This document shows, piece by piece, positions 1 to 9,528 of a DNA stretch of 43,958 bases (its first letter is position 1; the number at the start of each line of letters is the position of its first letter). The notes below the pieces were generated by a model. The model made no database searches. It was not told the DNA's origin and saw only the letters and a list, made by a program, of their open reading frames with translations. The translations under genes were made by a program, and so were the position numbers. Origin of the DNA: Bacteroidales bacterium (GTDB lineage Bacteria; Bacteroidota; Bacteroidia; Bacteroidales; UBA932); the NCBI GenBank assembly GCA_017548505.1, contig JAFYZX010000001.1, forward strand, positions 1-43,958, read 5' to 3'.

Positions 1-2
1 AT

Positions 3-1232
3 CTAAGGGTTTCCCGCTTCGAGAAGGGATTTGACAACGAGAAGAACTATTCCACAGTCAACTATAAGTTCCCGGACGACAAGTCAGTGGAGGATCTGGG
101 AATGAGGAAGAACGAAAGCGAGAAAAAGATTCCTGCAAAGGTTTCCTGGTTTGCATTCCACCAGCAGTTCTTCTCTGCGATAATGCTGTGCGATGACAAT
201 TTCACTTCAGGAAACCTGTCATACAAGTTCCTTGCACCGGATAATCCCGAGAAGGCACTGTTCGACTGCAGCGCATCCATGCAGATGGATTACGGCAGGG
301 GAGAGGAAGTGAACATTCCTCTTCACCTGTATATCGGCCCTAACCTCTACAAGACTCTGAAGAGTTACGGCAACGGGTTCGAGAAGATAATCCCGATGGG
401 CGGAAGTATCATAGGATGGATAAACAGAGTGGTGATTATCAACACTTTCGACTTCCTCCGCCGCTTCATTTCCAACTACGGAATCATTATCCTGATAATG
501 ACTCTGCTGATCAAGCTGGTGCTTTCTCCGCTTACTTACAAGTCTTATCTTTCATCGGCGAAGATGAGGGTTCTCAAGCCAGAAATCGAGAAGATAAACA
601 AGAAGTATCCGAGGAAGGAGGATGCCCTCAAGAAACAGCAGGAAACGATGGCCCTGTACCGGAAGACAGGCGTGAACATGATGGGAGGATGCCTCCCTAT
701 GCTGCTGCAGATTCCTATCCTGTTTGCAATGTTCCGCTTCTTCCCTGTATCATTCGAGCTCAGGCAGCATCCGTTCCTCTGGGCCCAGGATTTGAGCGGA
801 TATGACTCCATACTGGATCTGGGATTCAATATCCCTATGTACGGTAACCACGTGAGCCTCTTCGCCCTCCTTATGGCAATATCCATGTACCTGTATTCCA
901 AGATGAACCTGCAGCAGATGCCTGATACCGGCAATATGCCTGGAATGAAGGGAATGCAGCTTTATTTCATGCCAATATTCATGCTGGTCCTCTGTAACAA
1001 TTTCTCAGCGGGACTCAGCTACTACTATATGCTTTCCAACTTCATATCGATAGGCCAGAACTGGGCTATCCGCAAATATGCGGTTGATGAAGAGAAACTG
1101 TACCAGCAGCTTAAGAGCAAGGCGGAAAGCAATGCCGCTAAACCACAGAAAAAATCAAAATGGCGCGAGAGGATGGAGCAGATGATGAAAGAGCAGGAGA
1201 GACTTCAGCGCGAAAGACAAAAGAGAAAATAA
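3..1232 (+). CDS. yidC: Membrane protein insertase YidC (5' end outside window)
   Basis: YidC inserts and folds inner-membrane proteins, alone or with SecYEG. The frame is open from the first bases, so the N-terminal membrane segment and much of the periplasmic domain lie to the left; about 409 residues are visible. The first 110 or so look like the end of the periplasmic beta domain (FPDDKSVEDLG, WFAFHQQFFSA). The conserved insertase core follows, with hydrophobic segments such as GIIILIMTLLIKLVLSPLTY, a charged helical hairpin (MRVLKPEIEKINKKYP), then MMGGCLPMLLQIPILFAMF. The tail is very basic (KSKWRERMEQMMKEQERLQR), as expected for ribosome contact. The stop TAA overlaps the next start (TAATG), so yggS is probably translationally coupled. 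An internal ATG at 87 is not the start, because YidC homology continues upstream of it. Confidence 0.96.
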   Translation, partial: LRVSRFEKGFDNEKNYSTVNYKFPDDKSVEDLGMRKNESEKKIPAKVSWFAFHQQFFSAIMLCDDNFTSGNLSYKFLAPDNPEKALFDCSASMQMDYGRGEEVNIPLHLYIGPNLYKTLKSYGNGFEKIIPMGGSIIGWINRVVIINTFDFLRRFISNYGIIILIMTLLIKLVLSPLTYKSYLSSAKMRVLKPEIEKINKKYPRKEDALKKQQETMALYRKTGVNMMGGCLPMLLQIPILFAMFRFFPVSFELRQHPFLWAQDLSGYDSILDLGFNIPMYGNHVSLFALLMAISMYLYSKMNLQQMPDTGNMPGMKGMQLYFMPIFMLVLCNNFSAGLSYYYMLSNFISIGQNWAIRKYAVDEEKLYQQLKSKAESNAAKPQKKSKWRERMEQMMKEQERLQRERQKRK

Positions 1233-1903
1233 TGAGCATTCAGGAAGAATTATCCCAGCTGAGAAAAGAGCTGGCTCCGTCAGGAGCAAGACTGGCCCTG
1301 GTTTCCAAGTTCCAGAGCAACGAGAAGATTATGGAGGCATACGAGGCCGGACAGCGCATTTTTGCGGAAAGCCGTCCTCAGGAACTGGAGCAGAAAGCTC
1401 TCAGTCTTCCTGACGATATCCAGTGGCACTTTATTGGACATCTCCAGTCCAACAAGATAAAGATGGTGGTTCCGCACGCCAGCCTGATCCATTCCGTGGA
1501 TTCAGAGAAACTTCTCTACGAGATTGAGGATTACTGCGTTAAGAACGATTGCACAGCAAAGGTTCTTCTAGAAATCCATATCGCCCAGGAGGAAACAAAG
1601 CAGGGCTTTTCCTTCCAGGAATGCGAAGACCTTCTGGAGAGGATAATGAAAGAACCTCTCAAGGGGGTTACCCTTTGCGGACTTATGGGTATGGCCACTC
1701 TCACCGATGACGATATCCAGGTACAGAAAGAGTTCTCGCTGCTTTACAGTTTCTTTGCAAGAATGAAGCAGCGTCACCTGGAAATGGGTGAGTTCCGTGA
1801 GCTTTCGATGGGTATGAGCCAGGATTACCTTTATGCTCTGCGATTGGGCAGTACAATCGTCAGGATTGGCACCAAGGTATTCGGGGAAAGGCAGGAAGGC
1901 TAG
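1232..1903 (+). CDS. yggS: PLP homeostasis protein, YggS/PROSC family
   Basis: A 223-residue protein of the YggS/YBL036C family: a pyridoxal-5'-phosphate-binding TIM barrel related to alanine racemase's N-terminal domain, without known enzymatic activity, involved in vitamin B6 and amino-acid homeostasis. The PLP lysine is K26 in LALVSKFQ, followed by the family blocks EAYEAGQR and SRPQEL, then WHFIGHLQSNK, SLIHSVDS, and the phosphate-binding end LSMGMSQDY and GSTIVRIGTKVFG. The start at 1232 was chosen over an in-frame ATG at 1160 because it gives the normal family length and sits in a TAATG overlap with yidC. Its TAG stop shares the bases CTAG with the convergent dapF stop. Confidence 0.95.
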   Translation: MSIQEELSQLRKELAPSGARLALVSKFQSNEKIMEAYEAGQRIFAESRPQELEQKALSLPDDIQWHFIGHLQSNKIKMVVPHASLIHSVDSEKLLYEIEDYCVKNDCTAKVLLEIHIAQEETKQGFSFQECEDLLERIMKEPLKGVTLCGLMGMATLTDDDIQVQKEFSLLYSFFARMKQRHLEMGEFRELSMGMSQDYLYALRLGSTIVRIGTKVFGERQEG

Positions 1904-2706
1904 CCCTGGATTTCAATGTCACATTCAAAGACCAGCGTTGCGGGACCTGTAAGATAGATCTCGCTGAAGGCCTTCTTTTCTGGATCGAAAGAGGCTTTAA
2001 CGCTCAGGTTTCCTCCGCGTGCCTTGAGATTGTAGCTGAAAGTGTTTCCCTTAAGCGTGTGAGGTTTTACTTTTGACGTGAAAGCGGCTATGGCAGAAGC
2101 TGTTGCTCCGGTCCCGCAGGCGAAGGTCTCGGCTTCCACGCCTCTTTCCCATGTTCTTATCTTAAGGAAAGAAGGGCACACCTCGACAAAATTCACGTTG
2201 GTTCCGCCCTCGAAGCAATATCTCCAGTATTTGCCCTTAGTTTCTACCGGGTAATTGTCCACATCCTTTACAAACTCCACGTAATGCGGGCTTCCAGTGT
2301 CCAGGAAATAGGATTTGCGTCCGAACTTCGGGCATGTGGCCACGTCGCTCATCTTGAGCCGGACTTTCCACTGGTTGTCTTTCCTGGAGATAATCTCCGC
2401 ATTGTGGTAGCCGTCTATGGCCTCAAATTCCAGGTGCTTGATTCCCAGGAAGTCAGCAAAAGCGGATATGCATCTTCCGCCGTTGCCGCACATTGAGCCT
2501 TCACGCCCGTCGGCGTTGAAGTATCTCATGGAGAAATCGTACTTGCTGCTTTTGCCAAGAAGCATCATTCCGTCAGATCCAATTCCGAAACGGCGATCGC
2601 AGAGCTTGTTTATCTGCTTGACAGTTAGTCTGATATCTTCTTTACGGTTATCTATGCAGACAAAATCGTTGCCCGCTCCCTGGAATTTGTAGATGTGGAG
2701 TTTCAT
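1900..2706 (-). CDS. dapF: Diaminopimelate epimerase
   Basis: DapF converts LL- to meso-diaminopimelate for lysine and peptidoglycan synthesis, without PLP, using two cysteines as acid and base. Both are present: C73 in MCGNGGRC and the second in ACGTGA near residue 215. The N-terminus KFQGAGNDFV is canonical. Length is 268 aa. The start at 2706 was chosen over an in-frame upstream codon at 2778 because family homology begins at MKLHIYKFQG and the longer form would run into lpxB. It follows lpxB by one base, so it is the last gene of the surE-lpxB-dapF transcription unit. Its stop overlaps that of yggS by four bases. Confidence 0.96.
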   Translation of the reverse strand: MKLHIYKFQGAGNDFVCIDNRKEDIRLTVKQINKLCDRRFGIGSDGMMLLGKSSKYDFSMRYFNADGREGSMCGNGGRCISAFADFLGIKHLEFEAIDGYHNAEIISRKDNQWKVRLKMSDVATCPKFGRKSYFLDTGSPHYVEFVKDVDNYPVETKGKYWRYCFEGGTNVNFVEVCPSFLKIRTWERGVEAETFACGTGATASAIAAFTSKVKPHTLKGNTFSYNLKARGGNLSVKASFDPEKKAFSEIYLTGPATLVFECDIEIQG

Positions 2707-2707
2707 A

Positions 2708-3901
2708 TTATGGTTCTTTAAGTTTTCCGTATTCTTCCACCATTGCCTCGGCCACGGCTTTGGATGCTCCGCCGCCACCCAGCATCTGGTGAACCTTGGC
2801 GTAATCGGCCTTCATCGCTTCTATGTAAGGCTTGTCCTCAAGCAGTTTGTGAAGTTCTGCGGAGACATTTTCAATATTGGCGTCGTGCTGGATGAATTCC
2901 TTGAAAATCAGCTTGTCCAGGATCAGATTGGCCAGGCTTATGTATTTTATGCCCTTAACCAGCTGTTTGGCGATTATGTAGGAAATCTCGCTGCTCAGAT
3001 AGCTTACCATCTGCGGAACTCCGATAAGAGCCGCCTCCAGAGAAGCGGTTCCGGAATTGACTATCGCAGCCTGAGAGTTTTTCATTATCGGATATGTTTG
3101 CCCGTAAACGGCCGGAAGAGAGATTTCAGACGGTTTTATGCCCCTTTTGGAGCAATATTTCTGTATCTGCTTGCGGTAGAATTCTTCAGGAATGGACGGG
3201 GCGGCCGCAAGAATGAACTTGTAGTCCGGGAAAGCCCTGATTGTATCCAGCATAATCGGGAGCTGGTAGGAAATTTCGGTGCGGCGGCTACCGGCAAGCA
3301 AGGCTATGAACTTGTCGTCCGGGGAATACTTTTCTCCGGTAATTCCGGACAGGCGGTCTATGAATGTCTGCCTGTCCTCTGTCATGTACTTGTTGCCTTC
3401 TATGCTGTCAAGCAGGGGATTACCCTTATAGATCGCATCAATATGCCATCTGTTTTTGAAATAACCTATCTCAAACGGGAAAATGATGAAGAGCCTGTCC
3501 ACATACTTCTGGATTCTCTTTCCTCTGCTTTCCTTCCAGGCCCAGATCTTCGGTGCTATGTAGTAGAAAACCTTGAAGCCTTTTTTCTTGGCGAACTTGG
3601 CTATCCTGAAGTTGAATCCCGGATAATCTATCAGAACCACCACATCAGGATTGAAGTCCAGAATATCTTTGTGGCATTTGCTGAAATTGCGGAAAATCTT
3701 GCCGATTTTGGTCAATACCTCGAAAAACCCCATCACAGCAGTGTCCTTGTAATGGCTCACAAGTTCTCCGCCGGCCTCTTTCATAAGGTCTCCGCCCCAG
3801 CATCTTATCCGGCATTCGGGATCTGCCTGTTTCAGGCCCTTTATCAGATTGGATCCGTGGAGATCCCCGGAAGCCTCTCCGGCAATGATGAAGTATTTCA
3901 T
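2708..3901 (-). CDS. lpxB: Lipid-A-disaccharide synthase
   Basis: LpxB (GT19) joins UDP-2,3-diacylglucosamine and lipid X into the lipid A disaccharide at the inner face of the inner membrane. The 397-residue product opens with the family signature KYFIIAGEASGDLHG and contains VLIDYPGFNFR, KVFYYIAPKIWAWK, LLAGSRRTEI and NSGTASLEAALIGVPQMV, all typical of the family, at the usual length. It lies 4 bases after surE and 1 base before dapF, indicating one operon. A 403-codon open frame on the opposite strand is an antisense shadow. Confidence 0.96.
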   Translation of the reverse strand: MKYFIIAGEASGDLHGSNLIKGLKQADPECRIRCWGGDLMKEAGGELVSHYKDTAVMGFFEVLTKIGKIFRNFSKCHKDILDFNPDVVVLIDYPGFNFRIAKFAKKKGFKVFYYIAPKIWAWKESRGKRIQKYVDRLFIIFPFEIGYFKNRWHIDAIYKGNPLLDSIEGNKYMTEDRQTFIDRLSGITGEKYSPDDKFIALLAGSRRTEISYQLPIMLDTIRAFPDYKFILAAAPSIPEEFYRKQIQKYCSKRGIKPSEISLPAVYGQTYPIMKNSQAAIVNSGTASLEAALIGVPQMVSYLSSEISYIIAKQLVKGIKYISLANLILDKLIFKEFIQHDANIENVSAELHKLLEDKPYIEAMKADYAKVHQMLGGGGASKAVAEAMVEEYGKLKEP

Positions 3902-3905
3902 TAGG

Positions 3906-4685
3906 TTAGAATTTCCAAAGTTTTTTCAGGCGGCTCATTTCAGTGTATGAGGTGGAATCCACCAGATGGGGAACGATGGTTATATAGCCCTTGTCCATCA
4001 GGGTGTGGTCTCCTTCCTGGTCTTCCGCCTTGTCCAGGAACTCTCCGCAAATCCAGTAGAACGGCTCTCCGTGCGGGGTTTTGTAGCTTTCGAATTCATT
4101 AATCCACATTCCGTCTCCCTGATGGGCGAACTTAATGCCCTTTATCTGTTCAAGCGGAATATCGGGGAAATTGATATTGAGGTAAACGCCTTTTTGGGGC
4201 GGATTGGCAACAAAGTTTTCAACGATTTTGTGGAACCAAGCCTTAACTGCCGTGAAGTCCGCGTCAGGGTCGTGGGTGTTCACAGACAGCGCAATGGCAG
4301 GAACTTCATAAATGGCGGCTTCTGCAGTTGCCCCCAGGGTTCCCGAATAGACTGCTGCGGTAGAGGCGTTGGATCCGTGGTTAATGCCAGAGAACATAAG
4401 GTCCGGCTTGTTCTTTCTGCTGAAGAACTTGTTCATCGCCATTTTCACGCAATCTGCGGGAGTCCCGGTGAAACTGTATATGCTTATACGGTTCCCCGAT
4501 GCCGTTGTCCTTTCATCTTCTTTATTGAGAAACAGCGGTTTGCCCATACTCAGAGCTGCGCTCATGCCGCTCTGGGCCGCCTTGGGTGCGACAGCCGTGA
4601 CATTGCCGATAGTGGCGCAAAGTGAAACCAGGGTGTTGAATCCTTTGGATATGTAGGAGTCGTCGTTGGTTATCAGTATTTCCAT
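3906..4685 (-). CDS. surE: 5'/3'-nucleotidase SurE
   Basis: SurE is a metal-dependent nucleoside monophosphatase. The metal site begins at ILITNDDSY (the common form is NDDGY, here Ser) and continues with VAPKAAQSG, SFTGTPADCVKMA and FSGINHGSN. I place the start at 4685, giving 259 aa that begin exactly at the family start MEILITNDD. An in-frame ATG at 4697 gives four extra residues, but those codons contain GGAG, which would make a good Shine-Dalgarno site 6-7 bases before the 4685 ATG. A promoter -7 box at 4705-4712 would also leave almost no leader for the longer form. First gene of surE-lpxB-dapF; divergent from gapA. Confidence 0.94.
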   Translation of the reverse strand: MEILITNDDSYISKGFNTLVSLCATIGNVTAVAPKAAQSGMSAALSMGKPLFLNKEDERTTASGNRISIYSFTGTPADCVKMAMNKFFSRKNKPDLMFSGINHGSNASTAAVYSGTLGATAEAAIYEVPAIALSVNTHDPDADFTAVKAWFHKIVENFVANPPQKGVYLNINFPDIPLEQIKGIKFAHQGDGMWINEFESYKTPHGEPFYWICGEFLDKAEDQEGDHTLMDKGYITIVPHLVDSTSYTEMSRLKKLWKF

Positions 4686-4704
4686 TTTTTTCTCCATAAC
4701 GAGA

Positions 4705-4712
4705 CAAATTTA
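4705..4712 (-). promoter_or_regulatory. Bacteroidetes -7 box for surE operon
   Basis: On the minus strand this reads TAAATTTG, an exact match to the TAnnTTTG box. I see no clear -33 TTTG at the usual 19-21 base distance. Transcription would begin near 4700, giving a leader of roughly 15 bases for the 4685 start. It lies back to back with the gapA box. Confidence 0.5.
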
Positions 4713-4732
4713 GATAAAATGCAAAAAAGTTG

Positions 4733-5776
<1,044 letters not shown>

Positions 5777-5798
5777 ACCACCTAAACAAGGGGCCAAA

Positions 5799-5832
5799 GG
5801 GGGAGGATGCTACATAGTCCTCCCTTTTTTTT
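5799..5832 (+). terminator. Rho-independent terminator of gapA
   Basis: GGGAGGA (5801-5807) pairs with TCCTCCC (5818-5824) around a 10-base loop and is followed by eight T (5825-5832). It starts about 25 bases after the gapA stop codon. Confidence 0.9.
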
Positions 5833-5833
5833 A

Positions 5834-5841
5834 TAACTTTG
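5834..5841 (+). promoter_or_regulatory. -7 box upstream of the HAMP-protein/trkH run
   Basis: TAACTTTG followed by T, matching TAnnTTTGY, 20 bases before the start at 5862. It directly follows the T tract of the gapA terminator, so any -33 element would lie inside the terminator. Confidence 0.55.
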
Positions 5842-5861
5842 TACGACTATACTGTTTAGTA

Positions 5862-6641
5862 ATGTTGCTTAAAAGGAAAATATCAATAGGCTTTGTGATA
5901 CTGGGCTTCATTCTGCTGCTCAGCAGTCTGATTGCGATATTCGAGTTCATTACAATGAGAAGAACCATAGAAAGGTTCGTGACGGACGATATCATCAGTA
6001 TCAATACCACACGCCGTCTGCTGGACTTGGCTGACGACTACAACTTTCAGTTGCTCAGCACGATGGGAGACTCTACATACACGGATGTGAATACAATGCC
6101 TACCATCGGAGACGATGACAAGTTCATAGATGCCCTCAAGAGCGTAAGGGACAATTTCACCACCCAGGGAGAAAGGGATATGGCTGATTCTATCCGTTAC
6201 GCATACGTTTCCTATGCCCACATGCTTGAAGAGGCCAAGGGAGTGTGGAACCTGCCGCGTTACCAGCAGAAGAAAGACTGGTACTTTGACAGGATGTATC
6301 CGGTCTATTCCAGGCTGAGGGTTTACATCAAGGACCTTAACATGTCTTCCCAGAAGGCCCTCAAGGATAATTCAGACCGTCTTTCAGAGGGTTTCTACCG
6401 CAGTCTGATGCCTTGTGTGGTTGCCGTGGGAATAGGAATCCTGCTGCTTTTCCTTTTCAACTACTTCCTGAATTTCTACTTCTTCGATCCTGTAATAAAG
6501 ATAAACCGCGCTCTAAGGAATTACAAGCTTACGCGCAAGACATACGATGTCAACATCGATTCCGATGACGAGGTGGAGGAACTGAACGAGAACGTGAAGG
6601 ACATCGTAAGGGAACACAAGCAGTTCACAAAGAACCAATAG
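5862..6641 (+). CDS. Two-TM sensor-like membrane protein with HAMP linker and no output domain
   Basis: A 259-residue protein laid out like a chemoreceptor or histidine-kinase input module. An N-terminal transmembrane helix (about residues 8-30) is followed by a mainly helical periplasmic region (about 31-180) resembling a four-helix-bundle sensor. A second transmembrane helix (about 183-205) leads into a HAMP-like segment with the conserved proline (FFDPVIKINRALRNY) and a DEVEELNENVKDIV helix. The chain then stops: there is no kinase, cyclase or methyl-accepting domain, and no frame resumes one downstream. It precedes trkH by 13 bases, so a role tied to potassium uptake is possible but unproven. 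Confidence 0.8.
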   Translation: MLLKRKISIGFVILGFILLLSSLIAIFEFITMRRTIERFVTDDIISINTTRRLLDLADDYNFQLLSTMGDSTYTDVNTMPTIGDDDKFIDALKSVRDNFTTQGERDMADSIRYAYVSYAHMLEEAKGVWNLPRYQQKKDWYFDRMYPVYSRLRVYIKDLNMSSQKALKDNSDRLSEGFYRSLMPCVVAVGIGILLLFLFNYFLNFYFFDPVIKINRALRNYKLTRKTYDVNIDSDDEVEELNENVKDIVREHKQFTKNQ

Positions 6642-6654
6642 AAACTGTAGCTCA

Positions 6655-8103
6655 ATGAATATCAATTACATATCCAGAAATGTTGGAATCGCGCTGGTAT
6701 TCAACGCGGCCTTTATGTTCCTGGGCGTACTGGTATCCTTGTGCTATGGAATGGACGCATCGTTCTCACCGCTTCTTCTCAGTGGAGTAATCACTCTTGC
6801 GGTAGGAATTTTCCCTCTGGTTTTCGTAAAGAAGGCGGGAAGCATAACCGTAAAGGAAGGCTTTTTCACGATAGTTCTCACGTGGCTGCTGGTTTGCGTG
6901 TTCGGGGCATTGCCTTACATACTGTGGGGCGGTGATTTTGCCGTGATAGACGCCTGGTTCGAGAGCGTTAGCGGCTATACCACAACAGGTTGCACTTCTC
7001 TCAGCGATGTTGAGAGTCTGCCTCACGGCCTTCTCTTCTGGAGAAGCAGCACCCATTATCTGGGAGGCTTGGGAGTAGTTGTCTTCATGATACTCGTGCT
7101 CCCTTATGCAAGAGCCACTTTCGGCCTGAGGCTCAGTTCTATGGAGATGGGATCCCTTTCCAAGCAGAACTACAAGTTCAAGGTTGCGGAAACGGCCAAG
7201 ATCATTCTGACCGTGTATGTGGGACTCACTGTACTCCAGACGATTTGCCTGGTAATTGCAGGAATGGGATTCTTCGACGCCCTGAACCACTCCATGAGCA
7301 TCTCCGCGACCGGTGGTTTCAGCACAAAGAACAATTCCGCCGCCGCATTCAATTCACCGGCGGTGGAGATAATAATGATTGTGTTCATGTATCTTTCCGG
7401 ATTGCATTTCGGTCTGATATATCTGTCTTGCCGCCACCGTTCCCTGAAGATTTTCAAGGATCCTGTTATAAAGTTCTACACCTTTGTCCTGATTGGAAGC
7501 GTGGCTGTTACAACATTCAGCCTTCTGGCGGGAGGAACGGAGAAGAATTTCCTTACTGCCCTTAGGCACAGCGCGTTCATGAACGTTTCCGCGGCCAGTA
7601 CCACGGGGTTTGCCAACGCTGATGCCCAGCACTGGCCTGTGGCAGCTATCCTGGTATTCTTCTACCTGGCTTTCCAGGGTGCCTGCAGCGGATCGACAAC
7701 CGGAGGCGCCAAGGTAGACCGTATCTGCGTAAGTTTCAGTTCCCTGAAGGCAAGGCTGAAGCGTCAGCTCCACATGAACGCGGTCATAAAGCCGAGAATG
7801 GGCAACAGGGTTCTGGACGCAGACCTTACCGGGGAGACTAACCTTTATCTTGTATTTTTCAGTTCCATAATATTTGTGGGAGCCATCTTGCTTTCTGCCA
7901 CCGGGCTTGACCTTAAGACAGCGGTTACCACATCCCTTGCCTGCACAGCAAATACAGGCCTTACATTCAGTAGTCTGAGCTCTTTCGGCAACTACGAGAG
8001 CTTCCCTGTCGTGAGCAAGATAATCTTTACGCTTGAGATGTTCCTGGGCCGTCTTGAGATTTATCCAGTACTTGCATTCCTTGTAATCAAAAGGTGGAAA
8101 TAA
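6655..8103 (+). CDS. trkH: TrkH-family potassium uptake protein
   Basis: Inner-membrane K+ translocating subunit, 482 aa. The four pore-loop repeats of the Trk/Ktr superfamily are visible: VSGYTTTGCTSL, ISATGGFSTKNN, SAASTTGFANAD and CTANTGLTFSS. Hydrophobic M1-M2 segments flank each loop, and the usual HYLGGLGVVVFMILVLP block is present. The regulatory RCK partner TrkA/KtrA is not encoded in this window. The stop overlaps the helicase start (TAATG), and the HAMP protein lies 13 bases upstream, so the three are likely co-transcribed. Confidence 0.94.
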   Translation: MNINYISRNVGIALVFNAAFMFLGVLVSLCYGMDASFSPLLLSGVITLAVGIFPLVFVKKAGSITVKEGFFTIVLTWLLVCVFGALPYILWGGDFAVIDAWFESVSGYTTTGCTSLSDVESLPHGLLFWRSSTHYLGGLGVVVFMILVLPYARATFGLRLSSMEMGSLSKQNYKFKVAETAKIILTVYVGLTVLQTICLVIAGMGFFDALNHSMSISATGGFSTKNNSAAAFNSPAVEIIMIVFMYLSGLHFGLIYLSCRHRSLKIFKDPVIKFYTFVLIGSVAVTTFSLLAGGTEKNFLTALRHSAFMNVSAASTTGFANADAQHWPVAAILVFFYLAFQGACSGSTTGGAKVDRICVSFSSLKARLKRQLHMNAVIKPRMGNRVLDADLTGETNLYLVFFSSIIFVGAILLSATGLDLKTAVTTSLACTANTGLTFSSLSSFGNYESFPVVSKIIFTLEMFLGRLEIYPVLAFLVIKRWK

Positions 8104-9521
8104 TGGGAATGGCTGAATTTCTCTGTGGCAAAATGGAGGAAAGGCTTGCTATGGAGCCCACTCCCGGCCAGAAGGAACTGTTCTCCAAACTCGGAAATTT
8201 TCTTACGGACAATGCAGACGAACGCTTTCTGATGATGGTTTCCGGATATGCCGGAACAGGAAAGACGTCTGCAATTGCCGCCTGCATTAGTGTTCTCAAG
8301 ACCCTGGGAATGAAGTATGTGCTGCTTGCACCAACCGGACGTGCCGCAAAGGTCCTGGCCGGTTTTACGGGAGAAAGGACCAGCACCATCCACCGCCATA
8401 TCTACAGGATGAAATCCCAGAGCGACCCTATGGGGGCCTTCTCCCTTAATTTCAACAAGGCCAAGGACACTGTCTATTTTGTGGATGAAGTTTCCCTGAT
8501 AAGTTCCGGAGACGGATCTGACTCCATCTTCGGCAGCGGAAATCTTCTGGACGACCTTCTGGAATTCGTAAGGCAGAGCAGCAGCAACCGCCTGGTTCTC
8601 ATCGGAGACCCGGCCCAGCTTCCTCCTGTGGGGCTGGATGTCAGTCCGGCTCTGGATGTGGCCTATATGAAGCGCTATTGCCCGAAGATAGAAACCGTAA
8701 CTCTCCGGGATGTTGTCCGTCAGGCTGAAGGAAGCGGGATACTCGTCAATGCCACTCGTCTCCGCCTGGAAATATCTGACGGGGACATAGACCCTCCGGT
8801 TTTTGATGTAAGCTCATTTACAGACATTACGGCAATTTCAGGGGCAACTCTCATCGATGACCTTTCCGATGCGGTTTCCAGATACGGCGCTGAGGAAGTG
8901 GTGGTGCTTTGCCGCAGCAACCAGAGGGCTAACCGCTATAACCAGGGCATACGTTCCCGTGTGCTTTTCCTGGAAGAGACCCTTTGCCGTGGAGACCGCC
9001 TGATGGTGGTAAAAAACTGCTATACGTTCGATGGCCAGGAAGAAGGGTTCGACTTCATAGCTAACGGGGATATGGCTCGCCTAATCAGGATTCACAACCA
9101 TCAGGAAAGGTACGGGCTCCATTTTGCAGACGCCACTCTTGCCTTCCCGGATTACAATGATATAGAGGAGGATGCAAAGATAATTCTAGACACTCTGGAC
9201 AGTAAAACGCCTGCACTTGACCGGGAGGCCCAGACAGCTCTTTTTGAAGGAGTTCTTGCTGATTATGAACACATAACTCCAAAGAAGAAACGTTTCCAGG
9301 CCGTAAGGGAAGACCCGTATTACAATGCTCTCCAGATAAAGTATTCCTCCGCGATTACCTGCCACAAGAGCCAGGGCGGCCAGTGGAGATGTGTTTTCAT
9401 AGACAATATCCTCTGGAGGGACGAGATTACCATCGACGATAAAAAATGGCTTTATACCGCCCTTACCCGTGCGGTTGAAAAGGTCTTTTTGGTTAACTTT
9501 GACAAGAAATATCTCAAATAA
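8103..9521 (+). CDS. RecD-like ATP-dependent DNA helicase (AAA_30 plus UvrD_C_2)
   Basis: A 472-residue superfamily 1 helicase of the RecD/Dda type. Walker A is GYAGTGKTS (about residues 48-56), Walker B is VYFVDEVSLI, and LVLIGDPAQLPPVG is motif III. The C-terminal UvrD_C_2 domain carries ITCHKSQGGQW and YTALTRAVEKVFLV (motifs V and VI). It lacks the long N-terminal regions of true RecD, so it is a stand-alone helicase rather than an exonuclease V subunit. The start at 8103 is in a TAATG overlap with trkH; in-frame ATGs at 8094 and 8109 are alternatives. Confidence 0.92.
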   Translation: MGMAEFLCGKMEERLAMEPTPGQKELFSKLGNFLTDNADERFLMMVSGYAGTGKTSAIAACISVLKTLGMKYVLLAPTGRAAKVLAGFTGERTSTIHRHIYRMKSQSDPMGAFSLNFNKAKDTVYFVDEVSLISSGDGSDSIFGSGNLLDDLLEFVRQSSSNRLVLIGDPAQLPPVGLDVSPALDVAYMKRYCPKIETVTLRDVVRQAEGSGILVNATRLRLEISDGDIDPPVFDVSSFTDITAISGATLIDDLSDAVSRYGAEEVVVLCRSNQRANRYNQGIRSRVLFLEETLCRGDRLMVVKNCYTFDGQEEGFDFIANGDMARLIRIHNHQERYGLHFADATLAFPDYNDIEEDAKIILDTLDSKTPALDREAQTALFEGVLADYEHITPKKKRFQAVREDPYYNALQIKYSSAITCHKSQGGQWRCVFIDNILWRDEITIDDKKWLYTALTRAVEKVFLVNFDKKYLK

Positions 9522-9528
9522 GACAAAT

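Noticed and set aside
2693..3904. 403-codon open frame on the plus strand opposite lpxB
   Set aside because: Mirrors lpxB over its full length, gives no recognisable protein and has no promoter or start context.
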